Assembly: GCA_963576725.1 (NCBI GenBank)
Contig: OY755244.1
Location: 36,592,109 to 36,656,108 of the forward strand
Origin: Azorinus chamasolen
Lineage: Eukaryota; Mollusca; Bivalvia; Cardiida; Solecurtidae
Length of the DNA stretch: 64,000 nt
Reading direction: 5' to 3'
The notes beneath the pieces were generated by a model, which ran no database searches, had not been told where the DNA came from, and saw only the letters and a program-made list of their open reading frames with translations. A program made the translations under genes and the position numbers. Positions 10,553-21,948 of this stretch are shown here, one piece after another (the stretch's first letter is position 1; every line of letters begins with the position of its first letter).

Positions 10553-10636
10553 TTGTGTTAATTGATTGGTATTTAGAGCAGGTGACTGCTTAAAGCAAGG
10601 TGAAAGTAAAACAAAACGCTCCTATAGGAGCGTTCT
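10523..10636. mobile_element. A1 MITE, one arm only
   Basis: It begins TA-CAGTAAAACCTCTC and continues past the tip GCTCCTATAGGAGC, then breaks off inside the right arm. Confidence 0.85.
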
Positions 10637-10776
10637 TCGTATGTTAGACCTTTCGATAATTGCAGTACAAACTTTAAAAGGGACGCCTTATTCTTTAAGT
10701 GTTTAATATAATGATGTTTGTTATTCTTTTATTCTGTCTCGTTTTTGTTGTAAATGTTGTACATGTTGAATACCGC

Positions 10777-10970
10777 TTAACCCTTTCCTCCATAAATACA
10801 CCTTTCTACGCCTCTGTAAATGTCACTTTATGAAACCATTGTGATAAATAGAATAGAGCATTTGCTCCTATATGAGCAAATGCTCTATTTATCACAATGG
10901 TTTCAAACAACAAAATTCTAAAATATTCCTTTTCTCTACTGTTGCACTTTTCATAACCGCTCATGAACAG
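10777..10970. mobile_element. T2 MITE
   Basis: It begins TTAACCCTTTCC. The hairpin GAAACCATTGTGATAAATAG with ATTTGCTCC tip closes on itself. The right end is not clear. Confidence 0.75.
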
Positions 10971-11166
10971 ACTCAATAAAACCGAATCTGCAATTTTCTC
11001 TTTTTGCATTGCTGCTTTTGTTTTAGAAGGATCACCTACTTTCAGACCTTTTTATAATACTATTAAACACCAGCGTTACTCTTACCATAAGATCTTAAAA
11101 GTTTAGTTTTTCTAGGAATACACCGCTTTACAAAAATCACGAAAAGTTTCATTTAGAATGCATTCT

Positions 11167-11330
11167 TTAACCCTTTCCAATGTTCTGTATTTAGTCCAAA
11201 ACTTCACCTACTTAATAATCATGGACTAAATAGTTACAATAAAATATGGAAGGTGTAGCATTTCTAGCGATTTTAAGGACTAAAGAAACATATCTAACGA
11301 ATTCTATTAGCAAACAGAGCAGACCCTGTT
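11167..11330. mobile_element. T1 MITE, truncated in the hairpin
   Basis: It begins TTAACCCTTTCCAATG and reaches GCAAACAGAGCAGACC, where it ends abruptly. Confidence 0.7.
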
Positions 11331-11477
11331 CAAGTGATAGTCTCTACTTGTAATATGTTTTAAAATGTCTAAAACTGAATGAAGTATATCGCAAGAAAAA
11401 CAATCACATAAACGCCGAAGAAGACAAAACGTTCATGTGTTTGATATTGAATACCCTTTATATTCGTAAATTATGTA

Positions 11478-11727
11478 TTAGCCATTCTCTTGGTGATTTT
11501 TAAAATACATTTCTCCTTCTTTACTCATGCCCTGTTGTAGAATTACATATATCTTCACTGTGTACAAGTATATCGCTATGCAATCACTGCTCTGGAGTGC
11601 ATTGGTTGCACAATCAATTTGTAAATAGTGCAGACCCTGATGAGACAGCTCCTGCAGGAGCTGTCTCATCTGGGTATTCACTATTTACAGGTAGGTATAT
11701 TGACGTGAATAGCAAGCGAATGGTTAG
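11478..11727. mobile_element. T4 MITE
   Basis: The left end is TTAGCCATTCTCTTGG and the right end AGCAAGCGAATGGTTAG. The hairpin is GTAAATAGTGCAGACCC with tip CAGCTCCTGCAGGAGCTG. The same element recurs at 24016 and, reversed, at 63657. Confidence 0.85.
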
Positions 11728-12884
11728 TATTTATTCAGCTTGCGTTTTAGTTTCATTAGCCGATATTATTTTGCTGTAGGACGAAACACATAAGCATCGA
11801 TGAAATCAGTTTATTTTATATCACAAAGGCATTTTTCGATATAAGTTCAAATTGACAATAATGATTTAACATAACAAATACCAAGTTATGCGTTTATTGT
11901 ACGGGCTTTCACTTTAAGAATCACGTTGTTATCAGTCCTAATGCTATAGTAGACCCTAATAGAAAAAGAAATGTCATTTGGAACGTTGATCTTACCCATA
12001 TGGATTCATTAAGATATGTCTCAAGTTAAACCCATATAACTATGTGTAAGATTAAAGGTCCAGTACCAACACGGAGAAAGTAACGGCTAACAAATTGTAG
12101 ATTAAAATACTTTTAGTGTCATGTAAACGTTACACGTTTTTGTATTCTTTGCGAAGCAAGAGAATACAAAGGTGGCGCTCCACAGCCTAACCCATTGTAC
12201 TCTCGCCGACCTGACAATATAATGCAATGTATTGACGTGCATTCGATGGATACAAAATGTGTTTGATAGCATGGCATCCGGAACCAATCGTGGTATACTA
12301 TATATCTGACATGAAAATGCTTCGTAGCATATAAGCTTCGGCTTAGTATGTGCAAAAATTAACAAAAACCCCAAATATAGCAATGTGTAAGAAGGGCGCA
12401 CGGATATTCAGCTATCAGTAACATGAATAATTCACGTGATCATAACATGAACGAAAATACTCAATGAATAAAGAAGCGCTCGTCGCATGACCTTAAATGC
12501 AAGCGATTAGGTAATCACGTCCATAACTGCGAGTGGTCAGTGTGATAATAAGCATAGTTTATTGTAGGAAACGGCTGAAGTGTCCACTGCAACTGTATCA
12601 ACTGGATAGAGTGTTAATCCCTTCCTTTATAGATACGCAATTCCATGCTAACGCGAACTTATTCGATATCAGATTGATACCATACAAAGAATACTGCAGC
12701 GTCTACAACGCTTTGATTCAGGAAAGAACCGAACAAGAGCTGTCACAGGACAGCGCGCTCGACTATTCTCAGAATTGTTAGTGTAAAATACTTGTTAGTG
12801 GACTAAAACAGTGTCCAATGATACGAGAAGCAAGTAATCAAAGTATTCAGGATGTAGGATCTCTTTGAACTTTGTAATGAAAGA
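11728..12884. other. Stretch with no recognised gene
   Basis: Several open frames of 78-99 codons overlap between 12102 and 12401 (minus) and one of 82 codons lies at 12533-12781 (plus). None has a family match that I recognise, so they are left as uncertain. Confidence 0.4.
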
Positions 12885-13566
12885 GAAAAACTTAAGCAAA
12901 AAAGGCCAATAATTTCTGTTAAAATGCTTGACAGAGTAATGCAATGGTGAACAAGTTTCAAAGTTTTATATCAAAGGGTTATGTAAATCAGTGGACTTTA
13001 CCAAAAACCTTAACCAAAATGCATAAGTTAAAAGGGCCATAATTCTGTCAAAATCCTTGACAGAGTAATGCACTCTTGCCTACATATAAAGCTGGTGGTG
13101 GTAAACAAGTGATCCAAATCTCAAAGCTTATTCTAAAAGGGTTATATAAATAAGTGGTCTTTAACAAACACCTTAACCGAAAATTCTAAGTTAAAAAGGG
13201 CTATGATTCTGTCGAAATGCTTGATAGAGTTATGTACTCTTGCCTAAAGATGACGTTTGTGATGGTGAACAAGTGTTTCAAGTTTTAAAGCTTTATCTCA
13301 AAGGGTTATGTAAATAAGTGGACTTTAATAAAAACCTTAACCAAAAGTTCTAAGTTAAAAAGGGTAATAATTCTGTCAAAATGCTTGACAGAGTTATGTA
13401 CTCTAGACTACAGATGAAACTTGTGGTGGTGAACAAGTGTTCCAAGTTTGAAAGCTTTATTCCAAAGGGTAGAGGCAAAAAATGGACGTTAACGGTTTGA
13501 CGCGGACGCCGACGCCGGGGTGAGTAGGATAGCTCCACTACTCTTCGAATGGTCGAGCTAAAAATC
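12885..13566. mobile_element. Pearl-like element, tandem core
   Basis: Four to five units of about 120 bp (CTGTCAAAATGCTTGACAG, GGTGAACAAGTG, AAGGGTTATGTAAATAAGTG) are followed by GACGCCGACGCCGGGG and a closing hairpin near 13520-13550. Related to the element at 5757. Confidence 0.7.
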
Positions 13567-13754
13567 AGTACTCAACCAAGGGATGAAACTCCTCACAAAC
13601 TACTAACATAACTAGAGTACTGAAAGTACTGTATGGCGCAGATAAGATTAGACAAAAAGGAGTGTCGTTATAAAACATGAAACCATCGGAGATACAGCAT
13701 GTCATAATGCAACATCTCGAAGGCTTGGTGCAAATCTATCGTAACTCCTTCACT

Positions 13755-14150
13755 TTACCTTATGAAGATTTATTTAGAAATAATTACATAATGAATATTT
13801 ATTAGCTGAAATAATATAAACAAAAGTATATGAACACAAGCATGTTTTACTTTGGCAGAAACTGTAGTATCAAATCTATACATACTACGGAATTTTAGTA
13901 AGAAGGACGTTATGTGTTTGTAGGCAGGTGGCTACTTAATGCAGGGTGAAAGTCATCCTGCATTAAGCTGCCATCTGTGTTAAATATCAATAATGGTACG
14001 TATTTGAGTGTTCGTAGTATCGAGTTTTTACTGTAATTCCATAAGCAAACAGAGTAGATCCAGATAAGACGGTTTCTACGTAAATCATCAGATCTAGGTC
14101 TACTGTTTTGCAAATGCGCCAAAACGCCTTTATCAGCTAAAGAGGTAAAC
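13755..14150. mobile_element. T1 MITE with a nested A2-like element
   Basis: The left flank AATAATTACATAATGAATA and the hairpin GCAAACAGAGTAGATCC belong to one T1 copy, interrupted at a TA by the element at 13889-14034. Confidence 0.7.
13889..14034. mobile_element. A2-like MITE, shortened
   Basis: The arms GGCAGGTGGCTACTTAATGC and their complement face each other. It ends GTTTTACTG-TA. The hairpin tip is deleted. Confidence 0.65.
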
Positions 14151-14229
14151 AAAAGAGGAAATATGAAGGAAATATGTGACATGATTGTGAAAGAAAACAA
14201 GCACCGCCAGATATGACTGAAGAAAAACA

Positions 14230-14632
14230 AGCACAGCCCAATACAATTATACATTGTAGTTCCATCTTCTCATACAGGCACAACCCAATACAACGTAGTT
14301 CAAACTTCTAAACCTGAAACAAGCACAGTCAAATACAATGTAATTCCAACTTCACAACTTAAAAAAGCACAGCTTAATAAATGTAGTTCCAACTTCTAAC
14401 CCTAAACAAACACAGCATAATACAATGAAGTTCCAACATCTAAACCTAAAACAAGCACAGCCTAATACAATGTAATTCGAACTACTCAACCTAAAACGAA
14501 CACAGTCTAATACAATGCAGTTCCAACTTATCAACCTAAAACAAGTATATACAGCCCAGTACAATGTAGTTCCAACTACTCAACCTAAAACGAACACAGC
14601 CTAATACAATGTAATTCCAACTTCTCAACCTT
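14230..14632. repeat. 50-60 bp minisatellite, about eight units
   Basis: Imperfect units read AATACAATGTAATTCCAACT followed by CTCAACCTAAAACAAGCACAG. The small open frames here are a product of the repeat. Confidence 0.85.
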
Positions 14633-14919
14633 TGCATAATTATAGTCGCTTTAAATGTTGTAACCAAACCTCTAAGAATAAAACAAAGGCAACATTATAC
14701 CTGTATCATCACATAAAATACAAAGAGTGCAATGAAATCTGTAATCAACAAAACGAAATACGAGCAGGTGTTCTAAAACAAAAGACAAAGCACATAGCAT
14801 TGTTCACTTGGATCACGTTGAAATCATTATAACATACACTAATACAAATAGGTAAGATTTGAGAGGAAACTGCAACAAGTGCCTATATTCAAACAACTGC
14901 ATCACCTGTCATTTATATA

Positions 14920-15095
14920 CAATAAAACCCCGCTAATGCGACCACCTAAAATAGGTATAATTCTGGGTGCTAGATGCAGGACAAAAATAATGCAGAAAGC
15001 TTTCTGTATTACTTTTGTCCTGCATTAAGCAACCACCTGCTTATAAAGACAACCGTGTTTATTCATTAAGTGGTCGCATTAGAGGGGTTCTACTA
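14920..15095. mobile_element. A2 MITE
   Basis: It runs from CAATAAAACCCCGC to GGGGTTCTACTA. The left arm has lost the GGTGGTTGC part, so the hairpin is asymmetric. TA flanks. Confidence 0.8.
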
Positions 15096-15204
15096 TATTT
15101 GTGTGCAAAATGTGCATGTATGAATCATGTTTCTCTAATCTTCAATAACGTCTTCATATAGCTGCAGCGGTTTCTTTATCAACGATATCTATGCATTGTG
15201 ATAA

Positions 15205-15480
15205 TGTTTAGGTTTATGATTACTATTACGATACCGGTTATGGTTGTGATTATGTTTATGATTGTGATTATGAGTTTAGTTACTGTTATGATTCCGGTTA
15301 TGGTTGTGATTGTGATTATGAGTTTAGTTACTGTTATGATTCCGGTTATGTTTGTGATTCCGGTTGTGATTGTGATTATGAGTTTGGTTACTGTTATGAT
15401 TCCGGTTATGTTTGTGATTCCGGTTGTGATTGTGATTATGAGTTTGGTTACTGTTATGATTTCTTGTATGAATTTGATAA
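15205..15480. repeat. GTTATG/GTGATT hexamer-based minisatellite
   Basis: Units of 48 and 60 bp are made of six-base blocks such as GTTATG, ATTCCG and GTGATT. A 114-codon Met/Val/Ile-rich frame crosses it but is only the repeat translated. Confidence 0.85.
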
Positions 15481-15544
15481 CGATTATGATTATGGTAATG
15501 ATTCTGATCCTTGTTATGGTTCTCTTTAGGATTCTATTTTGAAT

Positions 15545-15819
15545 ACTCTCAGAAAAAAAGTGACATAGTAGTTAGCTATTCATTCTATGAGAAATGCATG
15601 TAAATCACAGAATGTCACAGCTCAATGCATAGAGAAACTGGTTGTCATACATTTTTTATGGAAAAGAATGCAGGTAATTAACTATTTGGCCGCCATATGT
15701 CGGGTAACCTTTAAAAACAGTTTGGTTTCCGAGAAGACGCCGTGTAATACGGATCCCAACTGTGTGACATTGATGCCACTTTTTCAATTTTCATCTTTTG
15801 CAGATTAAAACTCGGCGAC
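15545..15819 (+). promoter_or_regulatory. Region upstream of the ectodomain gene
   Basis: This is the 5' flank and probable leader of the gene at 15820. No clear TATA box is seen. A short T3-like piece (GTAATACGGATCCCAACTG) lies near 15744-15764. Assigned by position only. Confidence 0.3.
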
Positions 15820-16956
15820 ATGGTATCAAACAACAAACTGAGAGCGATTTTGCTTCTCCTGATTTTGTCAACATCACAGGCGACCGAAATAACACCATAT
15901 GAAGACTTGCACACAGCCGTTGTTGGAATGTATCAACCAAACAAAACACTTAAGGCAAACATGGATGTAATCATGAGTATATTTTGTCCAGAATCCGTCT
16001 TTTGTGCGTGTGCTGGTGACAAGTATGAAGCTTGCAAACAGCAAAAGGTATTCCAAAATATGACAGGGCGTAACCAGTTAATGCCACCCGTACATATGGA
16101 CATTTTGAACGGATGTTGCTCACCATGTAGTTGTGAACCAACTTGTTACGAAAAGCAAAAATGCTGTAGAGAGATGCCAAGACGATCTTTAAAAGCGACA
16201 GGAGTCCGAGAACTAATTCGACAGTGTATGAGGTCGACGTACGTGGTAACGAACAAAATACCTGTCCCAGCCAGTCACACCCAGTCATATTTTATGATAA
16301 CTGATTGTTTTTACAGTGATTATTCCTTTGAGGTAGCCAATGCGTGTAAGTCTCCAGACAACAGAAACCTAACACAGATTTTACCAGTGTTGTCGAGAAC
16401 AACTGGTAGAATATATCGAAACGTGTTTTGTGCAAGATGTAGTAACGACACTGATATAGATTACTGGCAAACTCTGGTTCAAGTTTCAGGATTACATCCA
16501 CGATCGAATATAATCTTCTCTTTTGATTCTGAAAACATATTTGAAATGACTGGTAAATTCACGATTGTGTTTCTTCCTCCCGATGCCTATGATGAGAATG
16601 ATTTGTGTGTACCTAGCGACCTCGTCCGGGCGACATGCAATAAAGGACCCACTCACCAGAAGACCCCGAATTATGACTTTATAGAAAATGCTTGTTTAAT
16701 GGACTTTCCAGAGTACACCCAGTCCAGTTTTTACATACACAACACAAACTACAAAAATATTTTCTGCTTATTCTGTAGTGTGCATTCTTGGCTCAAACCC
16801 TCTGATGACACTTGTGTTGAAGAAAAGCAGTTGCGCACAGTAAATGGATATCTTATCCTGCTGAAAGTACCTGGAAAACACGCGGACCATAAAGAAACGG
16901 GTAACGGGGATACAGAAGATAGGTGCCATTGCACTGAATGGTATGACGAAGAAGAA
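15820..16956 (+). CDS. Cysteine-rich receptor-ectodomain-like protein, exon 1
   Basis: The first 22 residues are a signal peptide (LRAILLLLILSTSQA), so this is the first coding exon and the protein enters the secretory route. Residues 97-116 (CCSPCSCEPTCYEKQKCC) match the somatomedin-B pattern C-x-C-x3-C-x5-CC. Two later blocks, RIYRNVFCARC and YKNIFCLFC, repeat a YxNxxCxxC motif. Several N-glycosylation sites are present. Such ectodomains are familiar from molluscan orphan GPCR-like genes; that is my inference. The exon ends at GAA followed by the donor GTATGT (16957), after exactly 379 codons. Reading on into the intron adds only four residues. The ligand is unknown. Confidence 0.8.
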
Positions 16957-16986
16957 GTATGTATGAAATGAGTATTTAGACAGCAT

Positions 16987-17235
16987 TTAACTCTTTCGGC
17001 GCCAATGTCGCCTGTTGGCACCATTGAAAACAGTGCAGTCCCAGGTCAGATGCCGCCTTTACAAGGCGTCATCTGACCTGGGACTTCACTGTTTTCTGTA
17101 TTATTTTAGCCGAAGCATACAGGTTTTTAAAAACAAATGTTTTACTAATATAACTTTATCATTTAGTTTAGAATTATATTTAATATGAAATTATTATTGC
17201 AGACGACACTTTTAAATTTGGCGCCAAAAGAGTAA
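16987..17235. mobile_element. T5 MITE
   Basis: It runs from TTAACTCTTTCGGCGCC to GGCGCCAAAAGAGTAA, with the hairpin AGTGCAGTCCCAGGTCAGATG. Confidence 0.85.
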
Positions 17236-17757
17236 ACCCTTTACACCGTGAACGTTAACGTAAGAAATAATGACAATGTGAATACTAGTTAGCTAACTAC
17301 AGTTGAACTTCGATATCTCGAACTCGGATAACTCGAACCTCGGGATGACTCGAACTAAAAGTTCGGTCCTTCTAAAATTTACAATATAGAATTGTTCTGA
17401 AATGTATCACTACACATGTATAGAAACACATGTGACAGCAGGAGCTTTCAGCATTACTTTCGACCTGCATTAAGCTGTGAACTTGAGATATTGGTCAGAT
17501 TTTGATTCGGATGACTCGAACCTCTGTTATCTCGAACTAATTTGTATGGTCCCTTGAAGTTCGAGATATCGAAGTTCAACTGTATCTTTAACAACATAAT
17601 GAACGTTACGAACAAGAAAAGTTTGGTCATTGTAAAACTGTAGCATCCAGTCTATATAATTCAATATGCAAACAGAGCAGACTCCTATAGGACCCATCTG
17701 ATCTGGGTTTACTCTGTTTGCAAAGGCGTTAAAAGGCATATCTATGGGGTACAGTAA
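17235..17757. mobile_element. T1 MITE interrupted by A3
   Basis: The left flank AACCCTTTACACCG to TAGTTAGC and the hairpin GCAAACAGAGCAGACTCC belong together. The A3 element at 17300-17582 lies between them at a TA. Confidence 0.75.
17300..17582. mobile_element. A3 MITE (pogo-like ends)
   Basis: Ends are CAGTTGAACTTCGATATC and its complement, flanked by TA. The interior repeats ACTCGAAC blocks and carries part of an A2-type arm (GACCTGCATTAAGC). Confidence 0.85.
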
Positions 17758-17928
17758 TAAATACATGAAGAGTTCAGGATTACTTTTTAATAATTACTTT
17801 TCATTACAGTCCAAAGAACTGTTAAAGTAATTTTAATGAATGTTCACCTATTTCCTCTTTAACATCAGTATGTTTATACTTGTGCAATATAATGCTTGTG
17901 TCATGGTCACTAGTTTTATCTTTATCAG

Positions 17929-18732
17929 GATGTTTGTCACAAGGTTATTTGCCCACAAGGCGATATCTACGTTAATTGCCAATGCCAGAAAGCCGTACTG
18001 AAAGTTTCAGGGTTATCAGTGGATACACGTTTCGAGATTTTACCACAAACAACGTTGCCAGTTGATTTAACAAACGAACGATTCATAGCGAAGCTGCTAA
18101 AAGGTGTATCCAAGTTCCTAGCCTCTTTGTCTGGTGGTTTGAAAATAAAACATTTTATTGTATTTATTTGTTACAGAAATCTGAAGCCTGTTTACTATCT
18201 TGTGTCTCAAATAATCGTCAACTTCGGCTATGACACTCGAGATATAGTGAAAATTATATTTGAATCTTTAGAAACGGAAAAGGTAATGAAAGTTGGCAAA
18301 CTACACACAAACATCCGCCTCGGATCGTACTTGGACGTCCAGTATGATTTCTATAACAACACCCATGAACCTAAACTGGAACACACGTCTTACTTGGATG
18401 TCGTTGGCTTCTACCAACCGGCTGTGATTAAATCGTTACGATTCCTTCTCTATTCACTTCCGCTTCAGAAGCTCATATACTGCAAACAAATTGTTTTGTC
18501 CTCCAATGATGTCATGATGTTAGAGGCATGTGGCAACTCCAGTGAGGAGGCCGCCAGACAAATACAGTACGTTTACAATGATGAAATATCAACAATGTGT
18601 CTCGAGGACTTTCGGAGAATTTTGAGACCGAATGGAAGTTCAGCAAGCGGATCACTTGTATTAGCCTTCATGTCAACATTTGTTGATGCAATGGTTCTTA
18701 ACATAATCCTTGAAACCGGCTTGTTCATTTAA
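17929..18732 (+). CDS. Cysteine-rich receptor-ectodomain-like protein, exon 2
   Basis: After the acceptor at 17927-17928 the frame opens in phase 0 with DVCHKVICPQGDIY and continues for 267 codons to TAA. Joined to exon 1, the protein is 646 residues. The segment LIYCKQIVLSS to MCLEDF resembles the part just ahead of the membrane domain in molluscan GPCR-like proteins (inferred). The chain then ends with one moderately hydrophobic stretch of about 28 residues, so no seven-helix domain follows. It may be a truncated receptor, a GPI-anchored or secreted form, or a pseudogene. A pearl-like element starts only about 40 bp after the stop. Confidence 0.75.
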   Translation, partial: DVCHKVICPQGDIYVNCQCQKAVLKVSGLSVDTRFEILPQTTLPVDLTNERFIAKLLKGVSKFLASLSGGLKIKHFIVFICYRNLKPVYYLVSQIIVNFGYDTRDIVKIIFESLETEKVMKVGKLHTNIRLGSYLDVQYDFYNNTHEPKLEHTSYLDVVGFYQPAVIKSLRFLLYSLPLQKLIYCKQIVLSSNDVMMLEACGNSSEEAARQIQYVYNDEISTMCLEDFRRILRPNGSSASGSLVLAFMSTFVDAMVLNIILETGLFI

Positions 18733-18770
18733 TATGGAACAGTTGGGATGCAATGGCGACTAGAACGAAA

Positions 18771-19353
18771 AAAGATGTGTTTGTGAAACACTATGCCCCC
18801 TCATATATTTGACCTCTGACCTTGAAGGATGACCTTGACATTTACATGTCACCCCTCAAAATGTGCGGCTTTATGAGATACATCTGCATGCCAAATATCA
18901 AGTCTCTATCTGTACTGGCTCAGACGTTAAGGCCAATGTTAAGGTTGTGTTAAAGATACAGACAAAGAAACAGACAATTTGACCTTTGACCCTGAAGGAT
19001 GACACTGGCCTTGACATGTCACCCCGCAAAATGTGCAGCCTCATGAGATACACAAGCATGTCAAATATCAAGTCTCTATCTCTACTGGTCCAAAAGGTCT
19101 GGCCAATGTTAAAGTCGGTGATTTGAACCATATATTTAACCTCTGACCTTGAAGGATGACCTTGGCCTTGACATGTCACCCCTCAAAATGTGCGGCTTTA
19201 TGAGATACATATGCATGCCAAATATCAAGTCTCTATCATTACTGACTCAAAAGTTATGACCAATGTTAAAGTTGCTGACAAACAAACAGACAGACAGGGC
19301 AAAAACAATATGCCCCCCAGATCTGATCGGGGGTGGGTGGGGGGCATATAAAA
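18771..19353. mobile_element. Pearl-like element with GTGTTTGTGAAACAC start
   Basis: It opens with the small palindrome GTGTTTGTGAAACAC and ATGCCCCC, holds three units of about 170 bp (ATTTGACCTCTGACCTTG), then CAGACAGACAGG, and closes with GGGGGGCATATAAAA. Confidence 0.8.
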
Positions 19354-19770
19354 TATTTTATATGTTGAAGTTGCCGAAATAAAACATTTTTATGAAGTTT
19401 GGAAAACTCATAATTCCCTTTTGGGGAAAAAAGATTTAGTATAGATGAATACCGTGTTTACAATCTCTAAGGGGTTGCCCTGTGGGTTACTTATACTATG
19501 GATTAGAAAATACATGAATAATGTTGGTTGGTAATATTTGATATGTCTGATTAAGGGAAGCACCGTTCGGTCGTTTCTTCTTTCCAAGTAAATACAACGA
19601 GTTCGTTCTCTTTATATACTGCACATGTGTAATTTAACACACGAATGACGCAAGCAAGTCGAAATATGAAAAAAAGGCCTACGTCATATTTTTGTCAACT
19701 CATTTGGTAAAAATCAGTGGTAAATGAACATGTCGTATAAAACCCTGTATATGTATGGTAGCTGGCATGT

Positions 19771-19997
19771 TTAACCCTTTTCCTCATATTGACGACTTTT
19801 GACGACTCTGTAAAAGTCGCTTTGTGAAACCATTGTGATAAATAGAGCATTTGCTCCTATAGGAGCAAATGCTCTATTTATCACAATTGTTTCAAACTAC
19901 AAAATTCAAAAAATTTCCTTTTCTCTCGTTAGTGTTCCTTTTCGGTAGATTTATTCAAAGAGTTTGTGTCTAAAATAGCCTATGAGGTAATGGGTTA
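19771..19997. mobile_element. T2 MITE, complete
   Basis: It runs from TTAACCCTTTTCCTCATATTG to GAGGTAATGGGTTAA. The perfect hairpin has tip TTGCTCCTATAGGAGCAA. Confidence 0.9.
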
Positions 19998-20094
19998 ACA
20001 ACATTTAAACAGAACAGCAGATAAACATTTCAACACCTTGTTTAGTATGTTTTAATCAAGGGAAGTCTTCATATAGTGTTTAGCTCGCCTATCA

Positions 20095-20345
20095 GCAATT
20101 GTTTTATATAAGGATTGATGAATGAATGTCGAGCTGGAACGTCTACCTCATCGACGTCATTTATATAGTGAAAAATGAATAATAAGCTGGAATGTTGAGC
20201 TCGCCCATCGACATTCGCTTATATAAAGAATCCGAATGCCGAGCTGGAATGTTGAGCTTGCCCACCGACGTTTGAATTTATATAGGGAAACCGAATGTCG
20301 AGTTTGAATGTTGAGCTCGCTGATCAGCATTCAATTTTATAAATG
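20095..20345. repeat. About 60-bp minisatellite, four units
   Basis: Units read GAATGTCGAGCTGGAATGTT, then GAGCTCGCCCATCGAC, then an AT-rich TTATATA part. Confidence 0.8.
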
Positions 20346-20395
20346 GAAAATGAATTGGAGGGGGTTTGCTGTATGTCATTACAGAGGCGAACTGA

Positions 20396-20522
20396 AATGG
20401 TCCCAATGTTATAAAACGTCTGAGTCTGAGATCGTTCTCAAGTATCTGATTGGTCAGATTCTGAGCACCAATCGGATTCTTGAGAACGATCTCAGACTCA
20501 GGCAAAAAGTTTTATAACCTCG
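20396..20522. mobile_element. F1 foldback element
   Basis: A near-palindrome from TTATAAAACGTCTGAGTC to its complement. The arms include CTGATTGGTCAG, a CCAAT-box-like sequence. Confidence 0.75.
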
Positions 20523-21029
20523 GGGCATGAGGTAGTTTATTGAGAAAATGTCCATTGTACATTATTGACTTTTCAGTAGTCAATACAAAAACAACGCTAT
20601 TATAGTTAAAACTTTAATAACATCAATTCCATTCTGTGAATATAATGTTAATGGTTGTATATTATCACAACAAAAATAAAACAAACACAAAATGCTAAAT
20701 TGCATAACAAACATATACATGTTAAAACAATGGATTTATAATCCGAGATAACAAAAGACGGAAGCTTTCCGCATTGTAACCGTTCGGCGATACTCAATCT
20801 GCTTTAAGTAGCCAGGACTGTCCATCAATATTATAGTGTTTGATTTTCTAGCCAATCTCCCATCAAATTGTTGTTTTGATTACAGTGAAACAGTCAAAAC
20901 CCGCATAAAGCAGTTTTGAGTAACTTTACTCTGTTCCATATTACATAATTATTGTCATATAATTCTAACGGTCACTCTACAATTATATAGTGGTAGTGAT
21001 ATATGACATATAAATTATGATGTGAGCTT
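20523..21029. other. Stretch with no gene
   Basis: No gene. A short A-type arm fragment (GGAAGCTTTCCGCATTG and ATCTGCTTTAAGTAGCC) lies near 20760-20815. Confidence 0.5.
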
Positions 21030-21220
21030 TCACAAGCGGCCATTCATTTATTGAGCACAAGGATTTGAAAAAGCATGTGGTAGCTAAATGAAGGGCAAAC
21101 GTAATATAGAAAGCTCATATTCTACATTACTATTAACCTGCATTTAGCTACCACTTGCCTTATAAACACATATTATGACCTCGTTTTGATGGCCGCCTAA
21201 GTTGAGACAGATTCTACAGT
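21030..21220. mobile_element. A2-like MITE, diverged
   Basis: The arms ATGTGGTAGCTAAATGAAGG and their complement surround AGAAAGCTCATATTCT. The right end reads CAGATTCTACAG. Confidence 0.65.
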
Positions 21221-21269
21221 AACAGAAACATTGACATGTCATGCATATAACATTTGGCTCTTACGTATA

Positions 21270-21472
21270 CAATAAAACCTCTCTTTACCGGATGATAAAT
21301 TTAGTATAAATATCGGTCTTGGGGACAAGTGACAGCTTAATGCAGGGTGAAAGTCATGCAGAAAGCTCCTCTAGGAGCTTTCTGCATGACTTTCACCCTG
21401 CATTAAGCTGTCACCTGCCTAAAATATCTAAATTCTTCTCTACTAGAATTCCGGTTAAGAGAGGTTTTACTG
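21270..21472. mobile_element. A2-like MITE, nearly perfect palindrome
   Basis: It runs from CAATAAAACCTCTC to GAGGTTTTACTG, with long arms around AGCTCCTCTAGGAGCT. Confidence 0.85.
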
Positions 21473-21659
21473 GACTATTGATTTATACTAAGCACGATCT
21501 CACTAACAATTACAAACTGTTTTGATCTAAAATAAACGCCAAGTAACTTGACGTGTAATGAGGATCCGATCTGTTTAAAACTCGGCCAATATTTTCTCTA
21601 TTGAAAATGTGTTAATTGGTCTCTTCACGAAAATGTATTAAATGATTCCCTCCTACAAT

Positions 21660-21838
21660 ACTTTTAGACCCATCCTCTTTGAATTAATATACTGAAAAGG
21701 AGCATTAATTATAGAAAAGAAGAATTTTAGATTTGTATAGTTTTGAAACTATTGGGATAAACAGAGCAAATGCTCTATTTATCACAATGGTTTCGAAAAT
21801 GAGTTTTACAGGGGCGTCAGTAGGAGAGAATGGGATAA
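21660..21838. mobile_element. T2 MITE, tip deleted
   Basis: The arms GAAACTATTGGGATAAACAG and ATTTATCACAATGGTTTC close around GAGCAAATGCTC. The right end is GAGAATGGGATAA. Confidence 0.7.
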
Positions 21839-21841
21839 CTT

Positions 21842-21948
21842 ATGTAAAATTTTCAAGGGGATGTTTTGCTTTTACACAAACACTATAGAGCCAGATCTAT
21901 ATAATTCCGTAAGCAGAACAGAGCAGACTCTGAACAGAGGCAATTTTA
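21842..21948. mobile_element. T1 MITE, left half
   Basis: Flank and left arm (AAGCAGAACAGAGCAGACTC) only. It ends where the next T3 begins at a TTAA. Confidence 0.6.

Larger units (their letters stand above)
16957..17928 (+). other. Intron of the ectodomain gene, filled with MITEs
   Basis: Donor GTATGT and acceptor TTTTATCTTTATCAG, phase 0. Inside lie a T5 copy, a T1 copy and an A3 copy nested in that T1, together taking up most of the 972 bp. Confidence 0.75.

Noticed and set aside
12102..12401. 99-codon minus frame with a hydrophobic, signal-like start
   Set aside because: Isolated, with no homology that I recognise, and another frame over the same bases is equally open.
15198..15542. 114-codon frame rich in Met, Val and Ile, looking like a membrane protein
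   Set aside because: It is the translation of a hexamer-based minisatellite; the periodic residues follow the DNA repeat.
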